A stretch of 64,000 nt of DNA from Halorussus marinus (lineage in GTDB: Archaea > Halobacteriota > Halobacteria > Halobacteriales > Haladaptataceae), in the NCBI RefSeq assembly GCF_004765795.1, contig NZ_SBIV01000001.1:496001-560000 (forward strand), written 5' to 3'. A program made the position numbers and the translations under genes. The notes below the pieces were generated by a model that saw nothing but the letters and a program-made list of their open reading frames with translations, did no database searches and was not told the origin of the DNA. This document shows positions 1 through 8,968 of this stretch, piece after piece (within the stretch, counting starts at the first letter, position 1; each line of letters begins with the position of its first letter).

Positions 1-3000
1 GGGACCGACTCGGGCGGCGCGTTCCTGTTCTACGGCCCGACGAATCGCAGCGACCTCTCGCTCGCCGACGCGGACGTCACCTTCGAGGCCGAATCGCCCG
101 GCGACTACGCCGGGTTCGCCGTCGAGATCGGCGACATGAACGACGACGGCCGCGCCGACATCGCCGTCGGCGCGCCGCTGACCAACACGAACGGCTACGC
201 GTCGGGCACTACCTACGTGGTGTACGGCGGCGGCCTCCCCGAGGAGGTCCGACTCAAGTTCGCCGACGCCGCCTTCGCCGGCGACGAGGGCGACCGCGCG
301 GGTTGGTCGCTCGCGACCGCCGAGAACGTCACCAACGGGACCCGGGGCCTGCTGATCGGCGCGCCCCAGCACGACGGCAGTGCCCGCGACGCCGGCGCCG
401 CCCACCTCGTCCACATGCCCCGCACGGGCGGGTTCAATCTGTCCCGGGCCAACGCGACCTACCTCGGTGAGGCCGAAGGCGACCTCGCCGGAAGCGCGGT
501 CGCGGTCGCCGACGCCGACAACGACAGCGTCAGCGACGTGCTGATCGGCGCGCCCGGCAACGACTCCGTCGCGCCCGACGCCGGCGCCGCGTACCTGAAA
601 CACGGGCCGCAGTTCAACGGCACGTCGCTGTTGGTGAACGCGCCCGTGAAGTTCCGCGGTCCCGACGCGCAGGCCCAAGCGGGCTTCTCCGTGGCCGACG
701 CCGGCGATATCGACGGCGACGGCCGCGACGAACTCGCGGTCGGCGCGCCGTTCGCCGACAGGGGCGGCCCTGAGACCGGCGCCGCCTACGTCGCCGGCGA
801 GGGGAACCGCTCGCGGATCGTGAACCTCTCGACCGAGGTCGACGCCGCCCTGCCCGGGGCCGGCTCCGGGGACGCCGCCGGCTGGGACGTGGCCGGCGCG
901 GGCGACGTGAACGGCGACGGTTACGACGACCTCCTCGTCGGCGCGCCGTACAACAACAGCACCGTCGGCACCACCGGCGCGGGCTACCTGCTGTACGGCT
1001 CCCAGATCGCGTCCCGACACCCTCTCTCGGGAGCCCACACCAAGCTCCGGGGCAACGAGACCGGCGACCTCGCCGGCTACGCGGTGGCGTCGGGTGCCTT
1101 CGACAACGACTCGGAGACGGACGTGTTCGTCGGCGCGCCGTACGCGAACGCGACCGACCGAACCGACGCGGGCGCCGTCTACGCGGTCGCCGGCGGCTGT
1201 CCGCGCGCCAAGACGACCGCCGACGAGACCGCGACCGAAACCACGACGCCGCCCGAACCCGCCACCGAGGAGCCGACCGCGACGACCGAGCGCCCGACGG
1301 CGACGCCCGGCGAACTGTTCCGGGTTCGGACGTCGTTCGACTGCACCGACGTCACGGTCGCCGCGAGCCAGTTCACCCGGGTGGTGCTGACGTTCGAGGA
1401 CGGGACGACCCAGACGTTTTCGAGCATCTACAGCGGAACGCGGCGGTTCTCCGGAACCGGGCGCAACGCCGGAAAGCTCGTGACCTCGGTGAAGGTGTTC
1501 AACGGCCCGCGGACGTTCGCACTCCGGACCAACGACGTCAGCGACTGCGAGACGCCGACCGAGACGCCGGAACCGCCGTTCTCCCCGAAGGTGTTCTTCC
1601 CGAACTGCGAGGACGCCGTCGTGGACGCGAACCGGTTCGAGTCGGTCACGGTCGTGTTCGGGGACGGCGACCGCCAGAACTTCTACGGGCCGTTCACCGA
1701 CCGGGGACGGTTCAGCGGGACGGGCGCCAACCGGGGCGAGGTGATCAAGCGCGTGATCGTCCGGAGCGCCGACGGCGAGCACGTCACTCGGACCAACCCG
1801 AGCTTCGAGGCCTGCCGCGAGCCCGAGACGACCACCACGACCGAGACCACCACGACCACGACGACCGCCGAACCCACGCCGGTGCCGTTCGAGCCGACGT
1901 TCGACTTCGCGTGTACTCAGGCCGCGGTGGACGCCCACGAGTACGACGCCGTGACGCTGGCGTTCGAGGACGGCGACCGCCAGACGTTCCGCGGTCCGTT
2001 CACCGATCGCGGCGTGTTCTTCGGAACCGACGCGAACCGCAACGAGCTCATCGAGCGCGTGATCGTCCACAGCGACGGCGAGCGGGTGACCCGCCAGAAC
2101 CCCAACTTCGAGGAGTGTCGGGACCGCGAGACGACCACCACCACGACGACCTCGACGATCGAACCGCCGACCCAGACCACCACCGAGACGACGACCACCA
2201 CCACGACGACCGAACCGCGGTCCACGCCCGACGTGACGGCGTCGAACCCCTCGTGCGAGCGGCTCCGACTCCAGAACCCCTCCCGGGAACGGGTCACCGT
2301 CACGGTCATCGAGGAGTCGGGGGTGACAGCCGTCGTGACGCTCGATCCCGGGCAGGTCGAGACCTTCGGGATCGACCCCGGCGAGTACCGACTCGAGGCG
2401 AAGGCCGGCGGGCTCGTCGAGCCCACCCGGCCGGCCACGGTGAACGGGAACGACATCGAGACGATCGGGGTCGAGGCGTGCCCGACGCCGACCACGACCG
2501 AAACTCCCACAACTACGACCACCACGACCGAGACTACTACTACGCCAACCACGACCACGACCGAGACTACTACTACGCCAACCACGACCACGACCGAGAC
2601 CACTACGACCACGACCGAGACAACCACGACTACGACCGAGACCACTACGACTACGACTGAAACGACTACGACCGAGACGACGACCACCACGACGGAGGGG
2701 CCGCCGAGCGCGGAGCCGATCCCGATCGGCGAGGAGATCAACGCCACGCTGGCGGCGGACGAACCGGTCGATCGGTACACGTTCGAGGTCGAGGCGGGGC
2801 AGGCAATTCGCGTGTTCGCCATGGACACCGCGAACCCGAGCCTCAACTACACCCTCTACGGGCCCGACGGGGAGGCGCTCGTCACCGAGGACATAAACTA
2901 CAAGATCTACGATACGCAGGGCGTACTGGCCGAGGAGGGCGGCGAGTACACGATCGAAGTGCGGCGCAACTACGGCGACGGGGCGGGCCCGTACACGATG

Positions 3001-5463
3001 CGCGTAGACATCCGGGACCCCGACGACGTAGAGCCGTTCGAGAACGCCCCGAACGGCGACCGAGCGTCGGCCCTGCCCGTCGGCGAACCGCCGGTCGACC
3101 TGACCGGCGTCGCCGCCGTCGACGAAGAGGACTGGTACGCGGTGAACCTCTCGGCGGGCGAGCGTCTGAACGCGACGGCAACGTTCACCGACTACACCGA
3201 AAGCGCCGGGGAGCGGCTGGCGGTCGGGATTTACGACGGGGAGGGCGACGCCATCGGAGAACTCGGCGAGAGGGACGCCCAAATAATCGTCGGGGGGTAT
3301 ACGATCGTCGAGCGGTTCGGGACCCAACGGGCCGTCACCGACCGCAACGGCACCTACTACGTGCGCGTCTATTCGCCCGAAAACGGGTCGGTCGGCGGGT
3401 TCGCCGAGTACAACCTGACGCTCAGATCGACAGACGTCGGGGCCGACGACACGACGGCGGAGACGACCTCGACAACCGAAACGGAAACGTCGCCGACCGC
3501 CACTACTACCGAACCGACCCCGACGACGACCGACACGACTGAAGCGACAACGACCGAGGCGACAACCGAAACGACGACTGAGGCGACAACCGAAACGACG
3601 ACTGAGGCGACAACCGAAACGACGACTGAGACGACGGCCGAGACCACCACGGCGACGACTGAAGCGACAACCGGGGCCACCACGACGGAAACAACAACCA
3701 CCGAGACGACGAATACCGCACCGGTGGAGGTAGCGTTCGCGTCGTGCGAACGCGTGCGAGTGACCGGCAACCAGCAGTTCCAGCAGGTCAGGCTGACGTT
3801 CGCCGACGACACGTCACAGACGTTCGGCGGGCCGTTCCCGGGGGAAGGGACGTTCTTCGGGACCGACGAAAACGATGGCAAGGTCGTCGAGGAAGTCGCC
3901 GTCCGGCAGGACGGCGAGAGCTACAGCGTCGGGAACCCGTCGCTGGAGAGTTGTCTCGAAGAGACGACGACCGGGACGACCACGGCAGAGACTGCGACGA
4001 CGACCGAGACCACCACGCCAGCGACCGAAACCACCACAGCCGAGACGGTGGCGGATGTAGAGGACGCCGACACGACGACAACGACGACGCCGACCACCAC
4101 GACCGGGACCACCACGACTGAAACAACGACGACGCCAACTACCACGACCGAAACGACGACCACGACTGAAACAACGACCACCACCACCACCACCACGACT
4201 GAAACAACGACCACCACCACCACCACGACTGAAACAACGACCACCACCACCACCACGACTGAAACAACGACCACCACCACGACCGAAACGACGACCACCA
4301 CCACGACGGGACCGGTCGATAGCGACGACGACGGACTGTCGAACGCCCAAGAGCGAGAGCTCGGCACCGATCCCGAGAACCCAGATACGGACGGTGATGG
4401 CTTGCAGGACGGTCGAGAGGTCAACGAACTGGGAACCGATCCGACCAGCGCCGACACCGACGACGACGGGTTAGAGGACGGTCGGGAGGTCGCGGAGTTG
4501 GAGACTGATCCGACGAATTCCGATACGGACGGCGACGGGCTCGTGGACGGTCGAGAGGTCGACGAACTCGGAACCGATCCGACGAACCCGGACACGGACG
4601 ACGACGGCCTGAGCGATAGTCAAGAAATCGAGCGCGGGACGGACCCGACCACCGCCGACACCGACGGCGACGGACTCGACGACGGCCAAGAAGTCGAGCG
4701 CGCCACCGATCCGACCAGCGCCGATACGGACGGTGACGGCCTGCAGGACGGCCGGGAAGCGAACGAATTCGGGACCGATCCGACGAGCGCCGACACCGAT
4801 CAGGACGGTCTCGGGGACGCCGAAGAGATAGATCGGGGAACCGACCCGACCGCCGCCGACACCGACGGCGACGGCGTTCCGGACGGCGAGGACCCGGAGC
4901 CGACCGATCCGAGCGTCCCCGGCGAGGAAACGACGACGACGCCAGCGGCTGAGCAAGACACCGAGATCCCGTCCGTCCAAGAGGAGCCTGCGGTGGTCGA
5001 GGACGTGGCGACGTGTCGGGATCGCGGGCTCGAACCGGCGCTCACGCTCACCGTCGAGGAGGGTGAGTTCACGAACGACACGGCTCGGCGGGTCGCGCCC
5101 GGCGAGTTCGTGTTCCAGATCGACGGCTCCACAGAGGGGCTGACGCTCGTCGACGTGTCGGTCAACGAGAGCCAAGCGCCGGTCGCGGTGACGTTCCGTT
5201 CGACGGTCCCGGTCGACGCGGTGATCGTCAGTGGCGGGCCCAGATCGGCGGTGTACGAGTTCCGCGAGCCGGTCACCGAGCGGGCTAACGTCTCCGCGCC
5301 GCCCCGCGGGGACAGCGACACGGCCCATCGCATCTCGCGGATCCAGTTCTGCTTCGACCCGTCGTCGTTCGAGCAGGTCGCGCCGGCCGATCAGGAGCGC
5401 CGGCACGCCGACGCCGAGCGACGCCGACCGAGTGAGACGGCCCTCGTCGATCGTCCGGTCTGA
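1..5463 (+). CDS. Giant secreted FG-GAP / Thr-rich / TSP3-like surface protein (5' end missing)
   Basis: The frame is open from the first base of the window, so the start and any signal peptide lie upstream; about 1820 residues are visible. Order: six FG-GAP (integrin-alpha type) blades to about base 1200, each ending in a GAP motif and several carrying a calcium-type DxDGDG loop; Thr/Glu linkers; three copies of a cysteine-bounded domain near 1318-1546, 1579-1815 and 1888-2118 and a fourth at 3723-3954; a different beta domain at 2236-2490; a pre-peptidase-C-like domain at about 2702-3430; very long Thr tracts; nine TSP3-like DTDGDGL repeats at 4315-4905; and a final beta domain. FG-GAP and TSP3 units are known extracellular Ca-binding adhesion modules, and Thr tracts are likely O-glycosylated stalks. 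No C-terminal membrane anchor is seen. The specific partner is unknown. Confidence 0.9.
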   Translation, partial: GTDSGGAFLFYGPTNRSDLSLADADVTFEAESPGDYAGFAVEIGDMNDDGRADIAVGAPLTNTNGYASGTTYVVYGGGLPEEVRLKFADAAFAGDEGDRAGWSLATAENVTNGTRGLLIGAPQHDGSARDAGAAHLVHMPRTGGFNLSRANATYLGEAEGDLAGSAVAVADADNDSVSDVLIGAPGNDSVAPDAGAAYLKHGPQFNGTSLLVNAPVKFRGPDAQAQAGFSVADAGDIDGDGRDELAVGAPFADRGGPETGAAYVAGEGNRSRIVNLSTEVDAALPGAGSGDAAGWDVAGAGDVNGDGYDDLLVGAPYNNSTVGTTGAGYLLYGSQIASRHPLSGAHTKLRGNETGDLAGYAVASGAFDNDSETDVFVGAPYANATDRTDAGAVYAVAGGCPRAKTTADETATETTTPPEPATEEPTATTERPTATPGELFRVRTSFDCTDVTVAASQFTRVVLTFEDGTTQTFSSIYSGTRRFSGTGRNAGKLVTSVKVFNGPRTFALRTNDVSDCETPTETPEPPFSPKVFFPNCEDAVVDANRFESVTVVFGDGDRQNFYGPFTDRGRFSGTGANRGEVIKRVIVRSADGEHVTRTNPSFEACREPETTTTTETTTTTTTAEPTPVPFEPTFDFACTQAAVDAHEYDAVTLAFEDGDRQTFRGPFTDRGVFFGTDANRNELIERVIVHSDGERVTRQNPNFEECRDRETTTTTTTSTIEPPTQTTTETTTTTTTTEPRSTPDVTASNPSCERLRLQNPSRERVTVTVIEESGVTAVVTLDPGQVETFGIDPGEYRLEAKAGGLVEPTRPATVNGNDIETIGVEACPTPTTTETPTTTTTTTETTTTPTTTTTETTTTPTTTTTETTTTTTETTTTTTETTTTTTETTTTETTTTTTEGPPSAEPIPIGEEINATLAADEPVDRYTFEVEAGQAIRVFAMDTANPSLNYTLYGPDGEALVTEDINYKIYDTQGVLAEEGGEYTIEVRRNYGDGAGPYTMRVDIRDPDDVEPFENAPNGDRASALPVGEPPVDLTGVAAVDEEDWYAVNLSAGERLNATATFTDYTESAGERLAVGIYDGEGDAIGELGERDAQIIVGGYTIVERFGTQRAVTDRNGTYYVRVYSPENGSVGGFAEYNLTLRSTDVGADDTTAETTSTTETETSPTATTTEPTPTTTDTTEATTTEATTETTTEATTETTTEATTETTTETTAETTTATTEATTGATTTETTTTETTNTAPVEVAFASCERVRVTGNQQFQQVRLTFADDTSQTFGGPFPGEGTFFGTDENDGKVVEEVAVRQDGESYSVGNPSLESCLEETTTGTTTAETATTTETTTPATETTTAETVADVEDADTTTTTTPTTTTGTTTTETTTTPTTTTETTTTTETTTTTTTTTTETTTTTTTTTETTTTTTTTTETTTTTTTETTTTTTTGPVDSDDDGLSNAQERELGTDPENPDTDGDGLQDGREVNELGTDPTSADTDDDGLEDGREVAELETDPTNSDTDGDGLVDGREVDELGTDPTNPDTDDDGLSDSQEIERGTDPTTADTDGDGLDDGQEVERATDPTSADTDGDGLQDGREANEFGTDPTSADTDQDGLGDAEEIDRGTDPTAADTDGDGVPDGEDPEPTDPSVPGEETTTTPAAEQDTEIPSVQEEPAVVEDVATCRDRGLEPALTLTVEEGEFTNDTARRVAPGEFVFQIDGSTEGLTLVDVSVNESQAPVAVTFRSTVPVDAVIVSGGPRSAVYEFREPVTERANVSAPPRGDSDTAHRISRIQFCFDPSSFEQVAPADQERRHADAERRRPSETALVDRPV

Positions 5464-5595
5464 GCCGGCCATCTCCGGCGTCTCGATCGCGAGGGGTATC
5501 AGGCATGTGCGCGATCGGTGGGGAGCGTGCTATTGGACTTCTAGGAATTTTGCTCGGTATTAGCGTAGAACGACGTGCGGGGAGATGATTTTGAT

Positions 5596-5646
5596 CTCTC
5601 TGTATGGGACCACACGTTCTATTTTGGTTAACTCTCCGCATGGGAC
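5596..5646 (+). repeat. 15-base direct repeat ending in ATGGGAC
   Basis: CTCTCTGTATGGGAC at 5596-5610 and CTCTCCGCATGGGAC at 5632-5646 match at 13 of 15 positions, with starts 36 bases apart. The TGGGAC end recurs at 5734 (forward) and 5696 (reverse). Spacing of a few helical turns suggests a protein-binding array. Confidence 0.6.
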
Positions 5647-5650
5647 TTTA

Positions 5651-5664
5651 GAGATTTAAATCTC
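5651..5664. repeat. Perfect 14-base palindrome GAGATTTAAATCTC
   Basis: The sequence equals its own reverse complement. It sits four bases before a second perfect palindrome and about 115 bases upstream of the DUF5805 start. It is a candidate operator for the ribbon-helix-helix domain of that protein. Confidence 0.6.
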
Positions 5665-5668
5665 GCCC

Positions 5669-5680
5669 AGTAGTACTACT
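5669..5680. repeat. Perfect 12-base palindrome AGTAGTACTACT
   Basis: A self-complementary element directly after the first palindrome. The pair spans 30 bases (5651-5680), the size of two adjacent dimer-binding sites. Confidence 0.55.
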
Positions 5681-5777
5681 ATGCCACCACAAACAGTCCC
5701 ACTTGCGCAAATAAAAGTCCTTATCCAGTTTCGTGGGACAAATTGAAATAGCGGGGGTGAGAGCGCCGACACGAGAG

Positions 5778-6191
5778 ATGAGCGACGACGCCGACACCGA
5801 TCGGGCGGTCGTAAAGACCTTCGTCCCGACGTATCAGAAAGACGAGTGGAAGCGAGACGCCGAGGAGCTCGATATGAGCCAGAGCGAGTTCGTCAGAACG
5901 ATGGTACAGGCCGGGAGACGCGACTTCGACCTCGAATCGGACGCCGACGAGTCGGGCGCCCCCGTGGACGGTGCATCTCCGGGGTCAGACCCTGGGGGTC
6001 AGGGCCTCGAAACCCGCCTCCTCGATCGGCTGGATTCGGGCGAGCACCTGTCGTGGGATCAACTGGTCGAAGCGCTCGCGGGCGACTTCGAGGATCGACT
6101 GGAGGAGACCCTCCAGCGACTCCAGAACGAGAACCGCGTCCAGTACAGCGGTCGGGAGGGCGGGTACACGGTGGTCGACGATGGCGAGTAG
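5778..6191 (+). CDS. DUF5805-type ribbon-helix-helix regulator
   Basis: A 137-residue acidic protein. Residues about 6-45 (AVVKTF, then MSQSEFVRTMVQAGR) look like an Arc/MetJ ribbon-helix-helix DNA-binding unit. The C-terminal half (LSWDQLVEAL onward, ending in a GYTVV wing) resembles a small winged helix. A GTG in frame at 5733 could add 15 residues, but the ATG at 5778 begins the part that resembles the family. The gene overlaps the recombinase by 11 bases, so the two are translationally coupled. In haloarchaea the DUF5805 family is usually found beside a Xer-type integrase; from that and the fold I infer it regulates or assists the recombinase. Confidence 0.8.
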   Translation: MSDDADTDRAVVKTFVPTYQKDEWKRDAEELDMSQSEFVRTMVQAGRRDFDLESDADESGAPVDGASPGSDPGGQGLETRLLDRLDSGEHLSWDQLVEALAGDFEDRLEETLQRLQNENRVQYSGREGGYTVVDDGE

Positions 6192-7239
6192 CAAGCGCAC
6201 CGAGGCGACCGACCCCGAGGACCCCGTCGGCTACTTCCTCGAAGACCTCCGGTACCACGGCAAGAGCGAGCGGACCCGCGAGGCCTACGCGCGAGTCCTC
6301 CGGGAGTTCGAGTCGTTTCTCGACGATCCGGACCGAAACCCCCGGGGCGAGTCGCTGGCTCCGAGCGGGGCGACCCAGCGCGAGTGCATGGCGTGGGTCC
6401 ACGGGCTCCGGGGCGACCTCGCCGAGAGCACGGTCGCGACCTACGCCTCGTACCTCCACCGGTTTTACGCGTACATGACACAGGTCGGGGCCTTCGACTC
6501 GAATCCGATGGCGCTGGTGGTCGAAGAGATGAACGAGACCATCGACAAGGACCCCACTCGCCGAGAGATCTCGGTCGACCAGATGCGGACGTTCGTCGCG
6601 GGAATCTCGCACCCGCTCGAACGCGCGGTGGTCGCGACGCTTCTCAAAACCGGGATGCGGGTCGGCGAACTCTGCAACCTCGACCTTCGGGACCTCCGGC
6701 TCGCCGGGGCGGCCGACGAGGCGTACGACCTCGGGAACCGGCCCCAACTCGACGGCCGGGGGGACTCGCTGTACGTCGCCGCCGACGTCGGCCGCGGGGA
6801 GGTGGTCAACCGCGAGGAGCGGTCGGCCGCCAACAAGCGAAAGCGCGCCACCGTCGTCCCGGTCGACGACGAACTGTCGGCGATCCTGACTCGATGGCTG
6901 GCGATCCGACCGGACGCGGTCTCGCCCGCCGACCCGCTTTTCGTCAGCACCAGCCGCGAGTGGGGCCGCCGGCTCACGCCCCAGATGGTGCGCAACGTCG
7001 TCGAGACCCACGCCCGCGAGGCCGGGTGGTACCGGACCGGGGGCGGGGCCGAGGAGAACGTGACCCCACACTACTTCCGTCACTTCTTCACGACCCATCT
7101 CCGGGACCGGACCGGCGACCGGGGCATCGTGAAGTATCTCCGGGGCGACGTGGCCGACGACATCATCGACACCTACACCCACAACTGGGGCGACCGGGTC
7201 CGAGAGGTGTACGAAGCGAACGTCTACTCGCTTCGTTGA
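6181..7239 (+). CDS. Tyrosine recombinase / XerC-D-like integrase
   Basis: A 352-residue site-specific recombinase. Residues about 12-110 form the SAM-like core-binding domain (FLEDLRYHGKSERTREAYAR). The catalytic domain shows Arg160 (TGMRVGEL), a KRKR basic beta-hairpin, His297-xx-Arg300 (PHYFRHFF) and the nucleophile Tyr332 (DTYTHNWG). The ATG at 6181 lies inside the end of the DUF5805 gene, giving an 11-base overlap. The length and full catalytic set fit an active enzyme. No mobile-element cargo surrounds it, so it may be a resident chromosomal recombinase (dimer resolution or a fixed integrase) rather than a recent phage integrase. Confidence 0.92.
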   Translation: MASSKRTEATDPEDPVGYFLEDLRYHGKSERTREAYARVLREFESFLDDPDRNPRGESLAPSGATQRECMAWVHGLRGDLAESTVATYASYLHRFYAYMTQVGAFDSNPMALVVEEMNETIDKDPTRREISVDQMRTFVAGISHPLERAVVATLLKTGMRVGELCNLDLRDLRLAGAADEAYDLGNRPQLDGRGDSLYVAADVGRGEVVNREERSAANKRKRATVVPVDDELSAILTRWLAIRPDAVSPADPLFVSTSREWGRRLTPQMVRNVVETHAREAGWYRTGGGAEENVTPHYFRHFFTTHLRDRTGDRGIVKYLRGDVADDIIDTYTHNWGDRVREVYEANVYSLR

Positions 7240-7364
7240 GTGTCGACGAAGAATACTGTCGTCTCCAGCCGGTCACGAAACTGATCACGACACAACGTAT
7301 AAACTTTATCTGGCTATATTATATTCTGGGGTCGCGTCTGATCCGCGAGCGTCGGCCCGCACGG
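7240..7364. other. AT-rich spacer after the recombinase
   Basis: Holds an 11-base inverted repeat ATAAACTTTAT (7299-7309) followed by an AT-only run to about 7325. It separates the recombinase from a convergent methyltransferase gene and may carry both transcription stops, or a recombination site for the neighbouring enzyme. Confidence 0.4.
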
Positions 7365-7982
7365 TCAGAGCGTCCGGAACACGCGGACCGTGTCTCGCTT
7401 GCCGGGGTCACAGAGGAGTTGGGCCAGTCCCAGCTCCGAGAACACCTCCTTCCAGTTGCGGTGATAGAGCGGGAAGTCGTCGCGGACGCAACTCACCTCG
7501 GCGCCCTCGCGACCGCGTCTGGGGCTGTTGCCCTCGTTTTCGGCCGTGACGAGCAGATCGCCGGTCACTCGCGCGAGGTCTTCGAACACGTCCGTGTTCT
7601 CCGGGTGGACGTGCTGGAGGGTCTCGACCGAGTAGACGACGTCGAAGGCGGCGTCGTCGAACGTCGGGAGCAACTCCTCGATCGGCCCGGTGTGAAACTC
7701 CCCCGCGTCGGCGACCGCCGGGAAGTACTCGGCCATCACGTCGAACGACTCGTCGTTGATGTCGATCCCGGTGAGGTTCTCGAACCCGCGATCGAGGAGG
7801 TGCGCGAGGTGGCGTCCGGAGCTACAGCCTACTTCGAGGATCGCGGCGTCCTCCTCGACGTAGTGGTCCAGCACCGACGCGAGCGTCTCGCTGACTTCGT
7901 TCGGTCCGATCTGGGCGTAGTACTCCGGCGAGAACTCCTCGGTGCGATCGGCCCAGTAGCGGTGGTTGTCCTCGGGGTCCAT
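7365..7982 (-). CDS. SAM-dependent methyltransferase, class I
   Basis: A 205-residue Rossmann-fold methyltransferase. Motif I is ILEVGCSSGRHLAHLL (about residues 46-61), followed by an acidic ribose-binding strand (GIDINDESF) and a VYSVETLQHVHPE motif typical of the Methyltransf_11/25 group. The start is the ATG at 7982 (MDPEDNHRYW); the reading frame upstream of it is a shadow of the divergent glycosyltransferase. Substrate is not evident. A close paralogue lies at 55279-55971, sharing the WA(D/E)R...SPEYYA start and the EFPLYYRDW-like C-terminal block. Confidence 0.85.
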   Translation of the reverse strand: MDPEDNHRYWADRTEEFSPEYYAQIGPNEVSETLASVLDHYVEEDAAILEVGCSSGRHLAHLLDRGFENLTGIDINDESFDVMAEYFPAVADAGEFHTGPIEELLPTFDDAAFDVVYSVETLQHVHPENTDVFEDLARVTGDLLVTAENEGNSPRRGREGAEVSCVRDDFPLYHRNWKEVFSELGLAQLLCDPGKRDTVRVFRTL

Positions 7983-8147
7983 ACGCGGTGGTAGTCGACC
8001 GGAGAGTAAAGAGGACGCGGAGTCCGCTCGCCGAAGGCCGACGGAGCCGTGCTCTCGGATCGGCGAGTCGGGGTCCGACGGGTCGGTCCGTAGTCGACGG
8101 TGGTGTGGCGTGTATCTCGATCCGAGCACCCTCGGTTTTGGCGAACC

Positions 8148-8155
8148 TAAAAATA
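8148..8155 (+). promoter_or_regulatory. TATA-like box for the glycosyltransferase gene
   Basis: TAAAAATA preceded by CC, 32-39 bases before the ATG at 8187, fits a haloarchaeal BRE/TATA element with a very short leader. Confidence 0.5.
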
Positions 8156-8186
8156 CAAATGCGCGCCCGAACAACCGACCGATAGC

Positions 8187-8900
8187 ATGAACACGGACGC
8201 GGCCAGGACCGAGGACGACGCCGGCGACGACTACACGTTCGACGATCTGAGCGTAGTGATGGGAACCTACAACGAAGAGGCCGCGATCGGATCGGTGCTG
8301 GCCGACATCGAGGCGGTCACCGACGGCCGAGCGGAGGTGGTCTGCGTCGACGGATCGAGCGACCGGACGCCCGATATCGCCCGCGAACACGGCGCTCGCG
8401 TCGTCCGGCAGGAGCCACAGGGGTACGGAGTCGCGGTCCGGGAGGCACTGCTCGCCGCCGATCGACCCGTGGTCGTGACCACCGACTGCGACGACACGTA
8501 TCCGATGGAACAGCTCCCCGAGTTCCTCGAAGCCGTCAACGACGGCTACGACGTGGTCAGCGGCGACCGCCTCTACTGGGGTGCCGACGCGATGCCCGAT
8601 CTGAACCGGTGGGGCAACCACGCGTTCGCCGCGCTCGCGAGCGTTCTGATGGGCGAGCGCGTTCACGACACCACCACGGGGATGCGCGCGTACCGACGGC
8701 GCGTCATCGAAGACATCGCGTGGACCGAGAACACCGGGCTCTCGGCCGAACTCCTGATCCGGCCGCTGATGCGGGGTTACGACGTACGGGAGCTCCCTAT
8801 CGAGTACGACGAGCGGGCGGGCGAGACGAAGCTCGATCCGCTGACCGGCGGCGCGGCGATCGCCAAGTCCGTCGTGAAGGTGTGTCTCGACGAACGGTGA
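8187..8900 (+). CDS. GT2 dolichyl-phosphate hexosyltransferase-like enzyme
   Basis: A 237-residue GT-A glycosyltransferase of family 2. The N-terminal nucleotide-sugar core is seen as VVMGTYNEEAAIGSVL (about residue 26) and VVCVDGSSDRTPDIA; the metal-binding acidic motif is TTDCDDTYP (about residue 93); a TGMRAYRR motif follows. There are no membrane spans. These features match the archaeal dolichol-phosphate hexose synthases that charge lipid carriers for N-glycosylation. A role in S-layer or surface glycosylation is inferred; the sugar cannot be read from sequence. Confidence 0.82.
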   Translation: MNTDAARTEDDAGDDYTFDDLSVVMGTYNEEAAIGSVLADIEAVTDGRAEVVCVDGSSDRTPDIAREHGARVVRQEPQGYGVAVREALLAADRPVVVTTDCDDTYPMEQLPEFLEAVNDGYDVVSGDRLYWGADAMPDLNRWGNHAFAALASVLMGERVHDTTTGMRAYRRRVIEDIAWTENTGLSAELLIRPLMRGYDVRELPIEYDERAGETKLDPLTGGAAIAKSVVKVCLDER

Positions 8901-8968
8901 GTTCGGATTTCGGTCCCGAACCGGGGCGAACGATCAGTCGTCGCTCGTCGTCCGGGAGGACCGGGCGA

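Larger units (their letters stand above)
5464..5777. promoter_or_regulatory. AT-rich spacer with palindromes before DUF5805/recombinase genes
   Basis: No gene is seen in this 314-base gap. From about 5520 it is much more AT-rich than its surroundings. It holds two adjacent perfect palindromes (5651-5664 and 5669-5680), four TGGGAC hexamers (5605, 5641 and 5734 forward, 5696 reverse) and the 8-base palindrome TTGCGCAA near 5703. This looks like an operator/promoter array for the downstream ribbon-helix-helix regulator and recombinase, or a recombination site. Either role is inference. Confidence 0.55.

Noticed and set aside
1683-4595. Long minus-strand frames rich in Val-Val-Ser repeats
   Set aside because: They are the antisense of Thr-Thr-Glu tracts (ACC/ACG codons read backwards as GGT/CGT and GTG/GTC) in the giant surface gene; no start signals or real protein character.
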